Source: Gnomoniopsis sp. IMI 355080 (Eukaryota; Ascomycota; Sordariomycetes; Diaporthales; Gnomoniaceae). From it: DNA of 64,000 nucleotides. Below the pieces are notes generated by a model. That model was not told where the DNA came from. It worked only from the letters and a program-made list of their open reading frames with translations, and did no database searches. The stretch is from assembly GCA_027946555.1 (NCBI GenBank), contig JAPEVC010000024.1, forward strand, positions 62,001 to 126,000, in the 5' to 3' direction. The position numbers and the translations under genes are program-made. Position 1 is the first letter of the stretch; each line of letters opens with the position of its first letter. This document shows positions 12,507 through 23,463 of the stretch, piece after piece.

Positions 12507-13970
12507 ATGGCCAACACCCTAACGCCATTCCTTTACCAGACGAGGACGCTGTCCCGGCTGGCAGTAAAAGCATCCGGCTCACCCACTTTGCGGTCCGGTC
12601 TACACACCACCGCCTCCCTCCGCCGCCGACACGACTACAATGACATTCCCTTTGAACTCCCCCCCGATGTCGACCGTCAAGGCTCCTCCGTCCATGATTC
12701 GGGACTGTCCGACACTCTCACCCCCGACGAGCGAGAGATCTTCGGTGGCATTTTCAACGAGATCGCCCGGCAAGGCAAAAAGCCAAAGGTCGTCGTCCAG
12801 CCCGACACCACGACCCCGGCCGAAAAAAATCCCGCCAAAGGTGCCTCACAATTCCTTGCGGGTCTGATAGCCGGATCTACGACGCAGTCAAAGAAATCAG
12901 ATCCAATCGCCGCCGCCGTCACTGCCAATGTCATCATGGAAGACGCCGCCAACCAGGCCGGCCTCACGAAACCCGCCGGCATTCGCGGTCTTGATCCCTT
13001 CTCGCCGCTCGAGGCTACCTACTCGGCCGATGAACGCGAAAAGGCCCTCCTCCAGTTCCCGCCGACCCTGCGTAAGGCTGCGAGGCAGGCTTTTGGATTG
13101 TTCAAAGTCTTTGAACCTACCCAATCGGAAGGGGCCACTAAGGAAGTCTTGGGCAGGGCGCCGAATCACCCGGATCCGATCGAGGCGGTAGATGCTGGCC
13201 GTTCGAAAGATAGACTGGCTCGGACAATCCAAATCGACAAACAGCGCCGCCGCGAGCGGTTGCGGATCCTCGCGCAGATGGAGGCTTGCGTCAACGACTT
13301 TGAGCTTTGGGAAGTTATCGAAAAGGAGGTCTTCCCACTCGTAAATCGACTAGGCATTACTGAAAAGCCCGCGAACCCGGACTTTCGGCCACAGAAGACC
13401 AAGAAGCGTGGCAGGAAGAAGAAGGTCGAAGTAACCGAGGCCGAGGCCGTGGTTGAGGTGACGGAAACGGGTGAAGGCAAGACCGAGACAACCCCGCCGT
13501 CGGCCAAGGGTGAGCTGGATATTGAGATTTATGGACCCATTTACCCGCAATTACTGCTCGACGGACTCAACTTTCTTGGCAACAAGTTCGCTCGGCCGTC
13601 GCCTTACACGATGCACCTGCTCGCACAGGTCAAGCAGCTAGGTCTCGTCTCCTACGTTCTGGGCGTAAGCACGACCTTCTACAATCGGCTAATGCTGATA
13701 CTCTGGAACCGCTTTGGCGACGCACATGGCGTGCTAGATCTCTTAGAGGAGATGCGACACGCGGGCCTATATTTCGACGAAGACTCCTACTCAGTAGTAT
13801 ATCAAATCCATACTGTGTACGGACAGGCGAATAGGGGAGAGAGGGGCCGTTTCGCGCAGGAAGTGATGGGTATGCCGGAGTACGAGCCGTTGGTCGCCCA
13901 GAGATTATTGCATTGGACTCAGGCTATTAATATAAGCATCAAGGAGCGGAACCTAGGCATGAACTTCTGA
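12507..13970 (+). CDS. Mitochondrial Mtf2/Nam1-like protein (Mtf2-like C-terminal domain)
   Basis: Single-exon gene of 487 residues starting at the ATG of MANTLTPFLYQTRTLSRLAV. The first 45 residues are rich in Arg/Ser/Thr without acids, a good mitochondrial presequence, with RRR at about 38-40. The middle is Lys/Glu-rich (KKRGRKKKVEV, then acidic repeats). The C-terminal 150 residues are helical, with a PPR-like helical pair (LLEEMRHAGLYFDEDSYSVVYQIH) and a terminal LLHWTQAINISIKERNL. This matches my recollection of the Mtf2-like family, whose yeast member links mitochondrial RNA polymerase to mRNA processing and translation. The presequence and helical C-terminus are seen; the precise role is inferred. 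It is convergent with the histidyl-tRNA synthetase gene, 304 bp apart. Confidence 0.7.
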   Translation: MANTLTPFLYQTRTLSRLAVKASGSPTLRSGLHTTASLRRRHDYNDIPFELPPDVDRQGSSVHDSGLSDTLTPDEREIFGGIFNEIARQGKKPKVVVQPDTTTPAEKNPAKGASQFLAGLIAGSTTQSKKSDPIAAAVTANVIMEDAANQAGLTKPAGIRGLDPFSPLEATYSADEREKALLQFPPTLRKAARQAFGLFKVFEPTQSEGATKEVLGRAPNHPDPIEAVDAGRSKDRLARTIQIDKQRRRERLRILAQMEACVNDFELWEVIEKEVFPLVNRLGITEKPANPDFRPQKTKKRGRKKKVEVTEAEAVVEVTETGEGKTETTPPSAKGELDIEIYGPIYPQLLLDGLNFLGNKFARPSPYTMHLLAQVKQLGLVSYVLGVSTTFYNRLMLILWNRFGDAHGVLDLLEEMRHAGLYFDEDSYSVVYQIHTVYGQANRGERGRFAQEVMGMPEYEPLVAQRLLHWTQAINISIKERNLGMNF

Positions 13971-14274
13971 GGGAAATTGAATTCAAGGCAATTCTTACAG
14001 GACTTTACATTTTAGTCAAATTTTTCAAGATTCCACTCATCTTTGTTGACATCTCGTCCTCGGTCGAATTTCACGCCACAGACACCATCTTGCCGATTCG
14101 CTACCGTATTGACCAAACGTCTGCAAGATTACCCCGACGTACGCCCAGCTCACCTCCCACCACTATACTAGGAAGTGCTCGAGCGTACCAGCGGCCTATA
14201 CCAATTCCTCATTAGTCTACTCATCTTTGCTTGCTGTTAAGCGCGCCATACGTCTAGCCTTTCTTGCCATCATG
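13971..14274. other. Short intergenic between convergent genes
   Basis: 304 bp shared by the 3' ends of the Mtf2-like gene (+) and histidyl-tRNA synthetase (-). No feature beyond AT-rich UTR-like sequence. Confidence 0.6.
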
Positions 14275-15846
14275 TCATGAAGCTCCACAGTTGCATTCAT
14301 CACTTTGCTGAAATCCCGAGATGCCCTGTAATACTTTCTTGACCTCCGCCACCAGATCATCTTTGGCAACCAGTTGGCCGCGATCTTTTTCGACCTTGCC
14401 CTCCTCACTCACCTCGGCATCTCTGCCCCTGGAGACCTTCAGTCTCACATTGCCAGCAGCAAGTTCATCCGGACCCAAGATGACGGTCACGGGTGCTTTC
14501 TCTGCCGCATTGAATTGGGATCGCAAACTTGGCTTGACTTTTCGGGAGAAGGCGGCTCTGATGCCGGCCTTGGTCAGCTGACCACATATCGCCATGCGCT
14601 CTAGCAACAACCCGCCGCCGCCTGCCGCGATGACATAGACGTCGAAGGTTGGGGCGATTGCCGTCTCCCCTTTGTGCTTGGGCGTGCGCGCATCGAGAAT
14701 GGTGTAGATGCGTTCGACGCCGAACGAGATTCCGACACAAGGAACGCTCCGGTCACAGTACATGCCCACCAAGTTGTCATAACGTCCGCCTGCTGCTATA
14801 CTGCCGACCTGTGGCTCGTTGTTCTTCTTCTTCCCGGGGTCCTTGACGTCAGGCAAGGAAGTGACAACTTCGAAAATGACGCCAGTGTAGTAGTCGAGTC
14901 CACGAGCTAGGGAGAGGTCGAACGAGACTTTGTTAACGATGCCATATGCCTCCAAGTACGAGAGAAGAATGCTCATGTCCTCGATCCCAGCTTTGATATT
15001 CTCGTTTGCTACCAGCTTCTCATTTTGCCCGAGAAAATCCAAAATCTCGGCGATATAACCATACTTCTGGACAAATTGTCCATTTTGGTCGGCCACTTGT
15101 TCTGGAAGGCCCTTCTGTTGGACCATCTCCAGCTTCACTTCCTCCCATGGCACTTTGTCGAGTTTGTCCACAGCAGAGCTAATGGGTCGGATTTTGTCAT
15201 CGGGCACTCCTGCGACAGCAAAAATACCGTCCAGAATCTTTCTGTGATTGATTCTGACGGTGACATCCATATGCAGCGCTTCAAATGCTTCAGCGATTAT
15301 CAACAGGATCTCGGCATCGGGAATCATAGGCTCGTACTCGCCCGCAATATCGAAATCACACTGGTAGAATTCACGGTATCTGCCACGCGATATGACCGGC
15401 TGATCTCGCCGATAGACCTTTGCGATCTGGTACCGGCTTACTTGCGGACAATTGGTATTCATAGCCAACCAGCGGGCAAAGGGAACAGTCAAGTCGTAGC
15501 GCAAGGAACATAGCTCCCCTCCCTGATCTTCTAAATCGTAGATGAGCTTGGAATCTTCACCGTACTTCCCAGATAGGATTTCCTTGAGTTCAAAGACGGG
15601 TGTATCAAGTTCTTGACCACCATGACGTTCGAAGACCTCGCTGACTGTCTGACTAGGTGTCGAGTTAGCTGATGAAGGTTCTGAGCTAGCGAGTCCATAT
15701 AATTTTATCAGGGGATGGAATGCGTACAAGATGTGTTTTCGTAGCTTCACTTGTGTGCCTATAAAGTCCAGTGTTCCCTTGGGAGTTTTCAGTTGAGCTG
15801 GGGTTGCGAGGCCAGGCAACTTAGCAATCTTTGTTGAATCTCCCAT
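14275..15846 (-). CDS. HTS1: Histidyl-tRNA synthetase (class II)
   Basis: Charges tRNA-His with histidine. A single exon gives 523 residues. All class II landmarks are visible: the PKGTLDFIG start of the catalytic core, ELDTPVFELKEIL (motif 1 region), RYREFYQCDFDIAG (motif 2), the HisRS signature LARGLDYYTG, GGRYDNLVGM, and motif 3 GISFGVERIY, followed by the anticodon-binding domain (KAPVTVILGPDE). One yeast HTS1 gene makes cytosolic and mitochondrial forms from two starts. Here a TGA interrupts the same frame upstream of the called ATG, with no intervening ATG, so any mitochondrial form would need an upstream spliced exon. The last 20 residues (from LQGISGFQQ) look less conserved than the rest, and an Arg-rich frame overlaps them (see rejected list). 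Confidence 0.95.
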   Translation of the reverse strand: MGDSTKIAKLPGLATPAQLKTPKGTLDFIGTQVKLRKHILYAFHPLIKLYGLASSEPSSANSTPSQTVSEVFERHGGQELDTPVFELKEILSGKYGEDSKLIYDLEDQGGELCSLRYDLTVPFARWLAMNTNCPQVSRYQIAKVYRRDQPVISRGRYREFYQCDFDIAGEYEPMIPDAEILLIIAEAFEALHMDVTVRINHRKILDGIFAVAGVPDDKIRPISSAVDKLDKVPWEEVKLEMVQQKGLPEQVADQNGQFVQKYGYIAEILDFLGQNEKLVANENIKAGIEDMSILLSYLEAYGIVNKVSFDLSLARGLDYYTGVIFEVVTSLPDVKDPGKKKNNEPQVGSIAAGGRYDNLVGMYCDRSVPCVGISFGVERIYTILDARTPKHKGETAIAPTFDVYVIAAGGGGLLLERMAICGQLTKAGIRAAFSRKVKPSLRSQFNAAEKAPVTVILGPDELAAGNVRLKVSRGRDAEVSEEGKVEKDRGQLVAKDDLVAEVKKVLQGISGFQQSDECNCGAS

Positions 15847-16608
15847 CTTCCTGATATGATCGAGGACACTAGGAGGAAAGCAAACAGCGTGGAGATGGGT
15901 TCAGGACGCCAAGATACAAATATCGGTCGGTAAGTTTCGCCTTTGAGTGAGTCAGAGGCAGTGTGAGGTCGGACAAAAAGGCAGGCTGCCAATTGGGGTA
16001 TGAAAGAAGCTGCTGTGCCTCTTTCTTACATCTCCACAAATTTCTGAGTGCCTGCAAATCACAACATGCAACAGTCACCAAGAAACCTACGAAAAACTAC
16101 TCAACATCTTAGCTTGTTTCTAATCAACGTTGAATATGGTTCACATTCTGGGGCCTGCAGAGGAGTAGTACATCACATCGTGACAAATAGCCTTCACGCT
16201 CCACCGGATGGACGATGAAATGCATCGCAATTCTATACTTAACTGACGCACATCTGAGCAAAGTTGAACCATATGTGAGCATCCTCCAGAACAATGAGCC
16301 ATCCATGAGCCACGAGCTTCCAAACCATGCTCAAGCAACACGTCTCGCTCCTTGAGTTTACCACTCCCGAGAAAGCCACGCCCGTCTTGTTTCGTTTGTT
16401 TATCTACATATCAAGACACCCCTTTCTACAAGTTCCAGGGAGCCTGGAGGCCACCAGTCTCACGCGCAACGATCTGCTGCGCTCACTCGCATTAAAACCT
16501 TCACCTCGGCGACAATCTGCGCTTCTTCAGTAACGAGGGCGACTGGGTGACGCGCACACGCACTCCGGCAGACCGCCGCCGCCTCCGCTTCCAGAGACTG
16601 AATATTAC
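15847..16608. other. Intergenic between HTS1 (upstream side) and the NLR gene's 3' end
   Basis: About 760 bp. It holds the HTS1 promoter and possibly an upstream exon for a mitochondrial isoform, plus the NLR 3' UTR. No protein-like frame or RNA gene was seen. Confidence 0.5.
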
Positions 16609-19600
16609 TTAAGTATAGTCCACACGGCGTAATGGTAGAACGCCTTGCTCGTGAGTCGGCCCAGCTCTATAGATCTGACGCACCTCTCGTACTGCTTCTC
16701 GGTCGACGTACGCCTTATGGCTTTCCAGAATACTTTCAATCGAAGTCCCACATTTCTCGCGGATCGCTAGCGTGAGCGCTTGGTCGAATAAACGCTTCCG
16801 CGAGGAGGATTTGCGGTGTGTATCCCAGAGCCAAGCCACCATGGCGGCAACTGCAGAGGTAGCCCTCCTTTCCACGGCCAATTCCAATGGCTTGCGACGC
16901 TCCCTGTTCCTTTTCCTCCACTTGGCTCCAGACCTCAGCAGGGACAGTATCATGGGCACATTTCCGTTGGCACATGCCCGATGCAATGGTGTCATCCCAA
17001 ACATGTCTTCGACGTGTATACCACATCCGAGCTTCAAGAAGCGAGAAACCAGAACGTCATGGTTGTACCGGTAGCTCATTAGGAGACACGTTTGTCCGAA
17101 AGAGTCCACTGCCGTATAGTCGGCGCCAAACTTCAGCAGAAGTAAAACTGCTCCAACAGATCCACCACGTATCGCTTCATGGATTGGAGTGCGCCTGCTG
17201 CTGTTCCTCGCATTGACACTGCAGCCCAGCCCAACAAGTGCGTCAATTGAGGACAGGTTGTTTACCATCGCAGCGTAATGCAGTGGTGTGCACCTGTCCT
17301 TGTCAACAACATCCACTAGCGCTCTCTTCCTCAACACAAATTGGTGAATTATATATCCATCGAACCAAAGTGCCAGGAGATGAAGAAGACTTGCGCCGGT
17401 CTGCGTACGCCCGAACTCCCGTCGTGGCATGGCAATAAAGAATTCAAGAGCCTCTCGAAATCCAACCTCCGCAGCAACATGCGCGGGCGTCATTCCGTTG
17501 TTGTCCTTGATGAAGCAGTTAGCACTCGCGTCGGTCAAAGCCTTAATGGCGTCCAAGTTCCGTGCCATAACAGCGAGGTGCATAGCTGTCCATCCGTCAC
17601 GATCGGGTAAGTCGATAATATCCCTGCTTTCCGACATTTTGAACTGGTCCATGTCCCATCCGTATTCGATAGCCCAGTGAAGCAGCGTTCGTCCCTTGTG
17701 ATCAGATCTGAGGGACTTCAGCCCGTATTTGCGTTGCAGCAGTTGCACGACATGTTCCCAGCCATGGTCAGCGCATAAATGCAGCAAATCAAACGAATCA
17801 TTTTTGCGCCTGATGGGAAAGCCTGTGGGAGGAACTCGGTCAAGCATCCATAGAAGCTTCTCCTTGCGACCAAAATACGCAGTGCTGAGGAGCGGGCTCA
17901 TTCGTGTCGTCGGATTCACGAGAAACAACTGCGGAAGATCCTCGCGCAGTATGACCTCTTCCACATTCGTCCAGCCATGGGTCCCTGCGAGGGCCAGCTG
18001 ACTTGTCCCTTCTACCATTTCTGACAGAGTTTCTCGAGTAGTTTTCTTGGAGGCCTGTAGCATCCGTTCAAAAATGGACCCCCAAACACCACGCTTGAGG
18101 GCTCTGGAGTACGCGGAGTGGTCACTATCATCGGTAGCCCAAATGTCGACATTTTCTTGGTTGAGGATGATTACGACAGCCGCATAGTTCTTTTCATGGA
18201 GTGCCAAATGCAGCGGTGTACCCTTGTGATCTCTGATGTTGACATTGCAATCTGGGTGCTGGACAAGCCTCTCGATGTAGCGAGTGCCCCCAGGGCACTT
18301 GCAAGTTGCAAAATGCAGAGGTTTTGGACTGTCCCTCGCACCGTGATTGACCTGGATCCTATCATTCCTCATGAGCAATTCGAAGGTCTTTTCACGCTGG
18401 CATACAATTGCCCATGAGAGTGGAGTAATTCCATGCTCCTCCTTTTGCAGGTGTGCATCTTTTTGACAGAGACTGGTGACGTGGGTGACGTGGTTCGGGT
18501 CGGCACCCTCATTAATAAGTGTTCTGATCAGGGACGGATAATCGCCACGGGCGATGATTCGAAGCAGGGATGATTCTTGTATCGATTTGAGAGTTGCGGC
18601 CTGATTCAATTCGTAATGTGGCACGGTAGCTTTCTTCAAGAAAACCCACAGCATGTGGCTGATATGGCCGACTTGCGAAGTCATCATAGCGATATGTTGC
18701 TGGTCGAAAGCCAGACTTGGCGCTGCAGCCTCATAATGGTCGACCCAGTGCAAAATCGAGTAGAAGAAGCACGGAGTACTACTTGTTTCGTCGATCCAAG
18801 CTTTCCAGATCTGTGTGAAAGCATGGTCTACGCTCCTGGTCTCCAAAAGGAATGTTCGATATGTGCTGGTTTTTATGGTCTTTTCGCCTGGCTCACGGAC
18901 CCGCTCGCGTCCGGAATCACTTTCCTGTTTCCTTTCCTCTTTTTGTCGGAGCATTTCAATGTAAGTCTCTTCCCCAAGTTTGACATCGTGTTTCTCTCGA
19001 CCTATTGTGCGGTGTTGTGATTCCAACAGATCGCACTTGTTGTTCACTGGTTGTAGTATGCTGTATGATGCCTCTACAAGTTTGACCCAGCCTTCTTGAC
19101 CACGGATCTCGAGCTCAAGAATGCTGGTACAAAGCCAATCCATGATTCCATGCGCATCTTGAGACGACATAGAATACTCCGAAAGAGTTTTCGAGTATTC
19201 CAAAGACAGATTGTCGTGACTTTTGGTGAACAAGTCCTTGGCAGATGTATGGGCATAGTCGACCGTACCATCTTCTGCCTTCTTGATTAAGTACGCACAC
19301 GACTCCGACATGAAATTCTCAAAATCAAGACACCTAGGCTCTATCGATGAGACAGTATCCAATGGCAACTCTTGCGACCTTTTCATCCCGTGCATCTCGT
19401 ACAATGTTGCGAGAAACGCCAACTGGCGCATTCGAAGCTTTTCTCTGCATACTCGAAGAATCGCGAATGCAGTCCTTGCTCTTGCTCGATACGATGAATC
19501 GATGCCACTCAAGAGCCGACAATAAAAAGAAATCAAATCGAGAGACAGGCCATCGAGCCTGCGTAAGCCCGATGAGATCGCGCTGCGGTTCCAAGTCTGT

Positions 19601-22600
19601 ACACCTTGGGCGAAGTGCTGCCAAGCTAGAGTGGCGTGAAGGTAATTCCCCTGAGATACATCCATGATCTTCTCCTCAATGGTCACTTTGGTTTGCTCTG
19701 GAAAGCTCAAATGATCCAAACTCCTGCAGACCGTTTTGTGGATGAAAGCATAGACATTCGAATGAGTGAAGTCGTTGTGAACATCGATCTTCGGGATGTC
19801 TTCTTCGATGGAGATACCAGGGACTTTCTTCTGTCGATGTGATACAAGAAGCCTGACCCGACCATGCAGATCGGCGGCCAGCAATTCCTGAAGCCTATCG
19901 ATTATGGAATTCGAGCCCAGAGAAGCAGCTCTTAGAGCTTCATCAAGGGCGTCGATAGTAATCTGAAGAATGATACCCCTGGATCTTTGAACAATGACTA
20001 AGAGGTATGCCCAAAGCTCGTCTTCAGTTTCCGTTTCCGTTTCTACGTTTGAGACGACGTAGTCTGGCAGATCAACGTATTTGAAAACGAATCGAGTTGT
20101 CTTGTCCGTGATGATCTGGGTCAATACCGACTTCACAAACGCCATGGTTGAGTTTTGTGACGGTTCCACGAAGTTGAAGAAGAAGTGAATGGGCTTATAG
20201 ATGAGGTTTTTGTCGGCAACCATGGGCTTTTCATCCATGTGTGCCACTACTGTCTTCATGAGCACAGTCTTTCCAGACCCTGGAGGGCCATAAATCCAGA
20301 CAACCCGGTGGCTCCGGCTACCTTGAATCCATGATACGAAGTTGGGATGACCTATCAACCAGTTGGTCGATTTTCGCAAGGCCGGCTCGACCCCACCAGA
20401 TTTTACTGCTTCGTCAACAGTACCGAGCCGATAGAGAAGGCCGTATAGAGGGGAGCCCAGAGCTGTCTCATATTAGCGTTGTTGATGCAAGAACAAGCTG
20501 GTAAGATGTCATGTCATATCTCGTATGTTTACTTAACTTACATAGTTGTCCAAAAGGTGAAGGTTTGGGGTCTAAAAGCTCGGATATGCATTGGAGGATT
20601 GTCCTGTAAGCCGCTGAAGAGCTCGTGAGGAATTTTGCCATGGACTGGTGATTTGCATCGAGCGGGAGAAGTGTCTCGGTTGGAAGGCCAAGAAGAGCGG
20701 ATGATCGATCGACGACCTGATATTTCGTTAGCATCCATCTCTGATACTTTATAACTTCTTGGATATGAGCAAAAGTCCGTGTGATTACCAAAGATTCAAT
20801 TTCAAATGTTTCGAGCTGTTCGTATAAGCTGAATATCTGCAGCCTTGATCCTTTTTGTTCTCCGAACTGGGAGCAAATGCTGCCAAGCTCAGACGATATA
20901 GATTCTATATTTCCGAAGAAAGTTGACTCGGTATCTATAAGACCTTCAATCTGTATAATGTTGGAAAAGAAGTGACTCCAGTAGCCGACTCGATTGCTTT
21001 TGTTGGGCGCGCTGAGAAACACCACTCCCGTGATATTGTCTGCAAACGTAGGTTTTTGCCCCTGAGCGTCTGAGAGAAGAACAGCCTTCTTGAGAATCAT
21101 GCCGCCGAGACTGTGGCACACGAATACAATCTTTCGATTGCTCGGTTCGTTGTGACTCTGTCTCAGCCTGATGATGGCATCAAGGAGGTTTTGAGCAACC
21201 TCCGTGATGCCCGACCCGGGGCTGGAGCCATTGAATGCCGTTGTGCTGTTGTAACCGAAGGTCAAGACACGCAACGCTGATATTTCGGACGGAAGAAAGT
21301 CACACAACCAGTTCTTCCGTCCACAAGTCCACGTATCGGATGGGTGACCACCAAGGCCATGGATTGCAATCAGATCTACATCTGTTCCAAGCTGATCCGT
21401 ATCCTCAGACCCAGGGATGGGCCAAACTTGAAATAATCCATAGGCCCTTTGGCTGTCAACGCTTCTCGCAATTTCTGCTCTTCCCATTAGTCGACCCCTC
21501 TCATTTGTGTTGAATCGTCCCTGGACGACTGCGAACGCGGTGGCCCATATATCGTCAAGCATTGGCCGTAGGATCAAGAAAGAGTCGTCGAATCGACCCT
21601 TGAACTTGGGTAGGTCCTCGTGGGTGCGATTCATCGGAAGCTCCTTGTGAATAAGACATTCTGGCCATGTACCACAAGCTGATATCCGATTGACGAGAAT
21701 CTGACTTTCCCCAGATCGACTCAGATTCCCGGATCTGTCCTGCTTTGCCGTAGAGCTTCTTACTGTCTCGTAAATCGATATGACCTTTGAGCCCGAGTGT
21801 TGAAATGTCTTTCTGAATGCTTTATCAAGCCTTTGTAAATTGCGAGAGTTGGGCTCAAGACTCCGTATCAGGCTCGCATTGGCCTGTTCACCAATGATAC
21901 GGAGCCACGGCTCAACATGAAGCCCATGATGAGGAACGCCAAAGAATACGAGACCGTACACGCATCGAACATACGCAGGATCGTCTTGAACCATGTGACA
22001 AAGTGCCTCTTTGACAACCAAGCCACCAAGGCTGTGTGCAATGAAGACAACCGGCCGCGCATCGAATTCCTTCTGCTCCTCGCCATTTTTGGATCGCGCG
22101 AAAGACGGGTGTATGCCCTTCAGCGCAGTGGCAAGACTCTGACCAATGTCTTCAATATCTTGGAACGATTCGCTGTTGGTGAGAGATGAGTCGTATCCCC
22201 AGAGGAAAAGCCGCACATTCGGGGGTCGAGCATCGTCGCTGTCGATCGGCCACATGTACTGGCCTCCCCTCTCCTTCCAAGACCCAAAGGCGTGACTGCC
22301 AAGTCCGCTCACCAGGATACAGTCGATCTGGCCATCCTGAGAGTCGTTTACAGTATTCAGGGGCGTGAAACCAATGAATGATGTATCGATTTCCAGATTA
22401 AGTTGCACATGTTGTCCTTCGAACCTGACAACCTCGGAGATTTTGTACTTGCTGTTCCTGAGCTGGCTCGGGACGGGAGAGAATATGACCGTAGCCACCA
22501 GAGCTGAGGCTGCCTGAGGATGAACACCCACAGATCGAACGGTGATTATAGTGTCGGGTCCAAAAATATCCTCGAGTATAGACTTTGCGGCGGCTTGGGA

Positions 22601-22651
22601 CGCGCCAACTGGGAGGCCAGCGACACGGTGAACGACTTCCTTCCCACTCAT
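16609..22651 (-). CDS. Giant NOD-like receptor: tandem SERAC1-like alpha/beta-hydrolases, NACHT NTPase, ankyrin repeats
   Basis: Two long ORFs join through one 79 bp intron (exons 22651-20542 and 20462-16609; GTAAGT donor, GAGACAG acceptor) to give 1987 residues. Order: 1-100, a leader with an RRM-like pattern (VHRVAGLPVGAS ... LVATVIF); 108-355, hydrolase module 1 with nucleophile elbow AHSLGG (Ser207) and a late MNRTHEDLPKF His motif (His344); 425-675, hydrolase module 2 with CHSLGG (Ser514), VDRSSALLGLP and LDANHQSMAKF (His668). Then GSPLYGLLYRLG and a typical pre-NACHT WLIGHPNFVSWI. The NACHT has Walker A GPPGSGKT at 762-769 and Walker B IILQITIDALDEA near 868-879. A linker rich in Lys/Glu/Arg follows, then roughly a dozen degenerate ankyrin repeats (about 1331-1910). 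Fungal NLRs of this plan are thought to sense ligands through the repeats, oligomerise through NACHT, and release an N-terminal effector activity. Substrate and trigger are unknown. Confidence 0.88.
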
Positions 22652-23344
22652 GGCTCCGAATCATGAGCCTCTGCTGGATATTGCACCCGCCGTAGTGCGA
22701 GGAATTATCGAGCTCCCGTAACAAGACCGGGGTATGATCTCTGTTATCCTCGTATAAATCAGCTGAGGGGTAGTAGACGCGCAGGTGGCTTATCAGCTGA
22801 CATGCAGCAACAGTACCTGTTTCGGCATGGCGTTCATATTCCACTCACGTAAGCCAGCGATTCTGTTGTTGACTGTTGGCAGTTGTGAGTGCGCTGTGCG
22901 TCGTCTCAAGACGGAGAATTGATGTAGGTACCACGGCGCACTCACCGATGACATTGAACCCCAATGAGTATGAGGTTTAGCCTGAGACCTCTCGGGTTCT
23001 ATTCCATTTCCGCACCAACATAATCTCCTTCACGGCTAGAAATGCGCTTTTGCCTGCTCATGGCCACCTGGGCAATCATGGTCATGACCCCGTCCAGGTG
23101 CTCATTCGGCTCAGCCTGCTCCCGCTTATTGGTATAGCTATGGCTATGCATTTGACTTGAAAGTCGAGTCTGTAGCATTTGAAATAGACATCTGAGGTAT
23201 CCAGGTCAACGACTTGCCCTCCATCCCTGCTCGAGCTGTTATATGACATCCCGGTCCTCGAGTCGCTGGTCCTGATCCCGCCGTCCCAGCCGCTCCACAA
23301 ACCCACAAAAAGAGGGTCCAAAAACCAAAATCTTCAAGACAAAA
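22652..23344. promoter_or_regulatory. NLR upstream region, between the NLR start and a 5S rRNA copy
   Basis: About 690 bp directly upstream of the NLR ATG, hence its promoter and leader. Frames here have no protein resemblance. The far end abuts the T-rich terminator of the 5S copy. Confidence 0.45.
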
Positions 23345-23463
23345 ACATACAACACCGGGTATTCGCTAATGGTCACCCACTTAACTACTAATCCAGCCCT
23401 TAGTGGCTTATTTAGGGGAGAGCGGACGGGATCCCAAGTTCTCCACTAGGTGTGGTCGTATGT
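23345..23463 (-). rRNA. Dispersed 5S rRNA gene copy, possibly degenerate
   Basis: Read on the minus strand, 119 nt begin ACATACGACC and end GTGTTGTATGT, then run into a T tract (23345-23341), as expected for an RNA polymerase III terminator. The ends form an uninterrupted helix I (nine pairs, one G-U). Internal landmarks of fungal 5S RNA are present: GGGATCCCGTCCGCTCTCCC and the TTAGTAGTT internal promoter segment followed by GTGGGTGACC. Compared with the usual fungal sequence as I remember it, several positions carry G-to-A or C-to-T changes (for example AAG where GGG is usual, and ATTAGCGAAT for ACCAGCGAAT), so this may be a repeat-induced-point-mutated relic. Filamentous fungi carry 5S genes singly and dispersed, which fits. 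Confidence 0.85.

Noticed and set aside
14217..14408. Arg-rich minus-strand frame overlapping the 3' end of histidyl-tRNA synthetase (MMARKARRMARL)
   Set aside because: It could be an alternative C-terminus, but no intron of realistic length joins it to the synthetase frame, and the called frame already has a full anticodon-binding domain.
20463..20541. Treating the hydrolase ORF and the NACHT/ankyrin ORF as two genes
   Set aside because: The downstream ORF has no credible ATG near its start, and a phase-correct intron joins both into a known type of fungal NLR.
20495..20541. Alternative acceptor (CTTACCAG) for the NLR intron
   Set aside because: Using it brings in a stop codon before the NACHT domain; the GAGACAG acceptor keeps the frame open.
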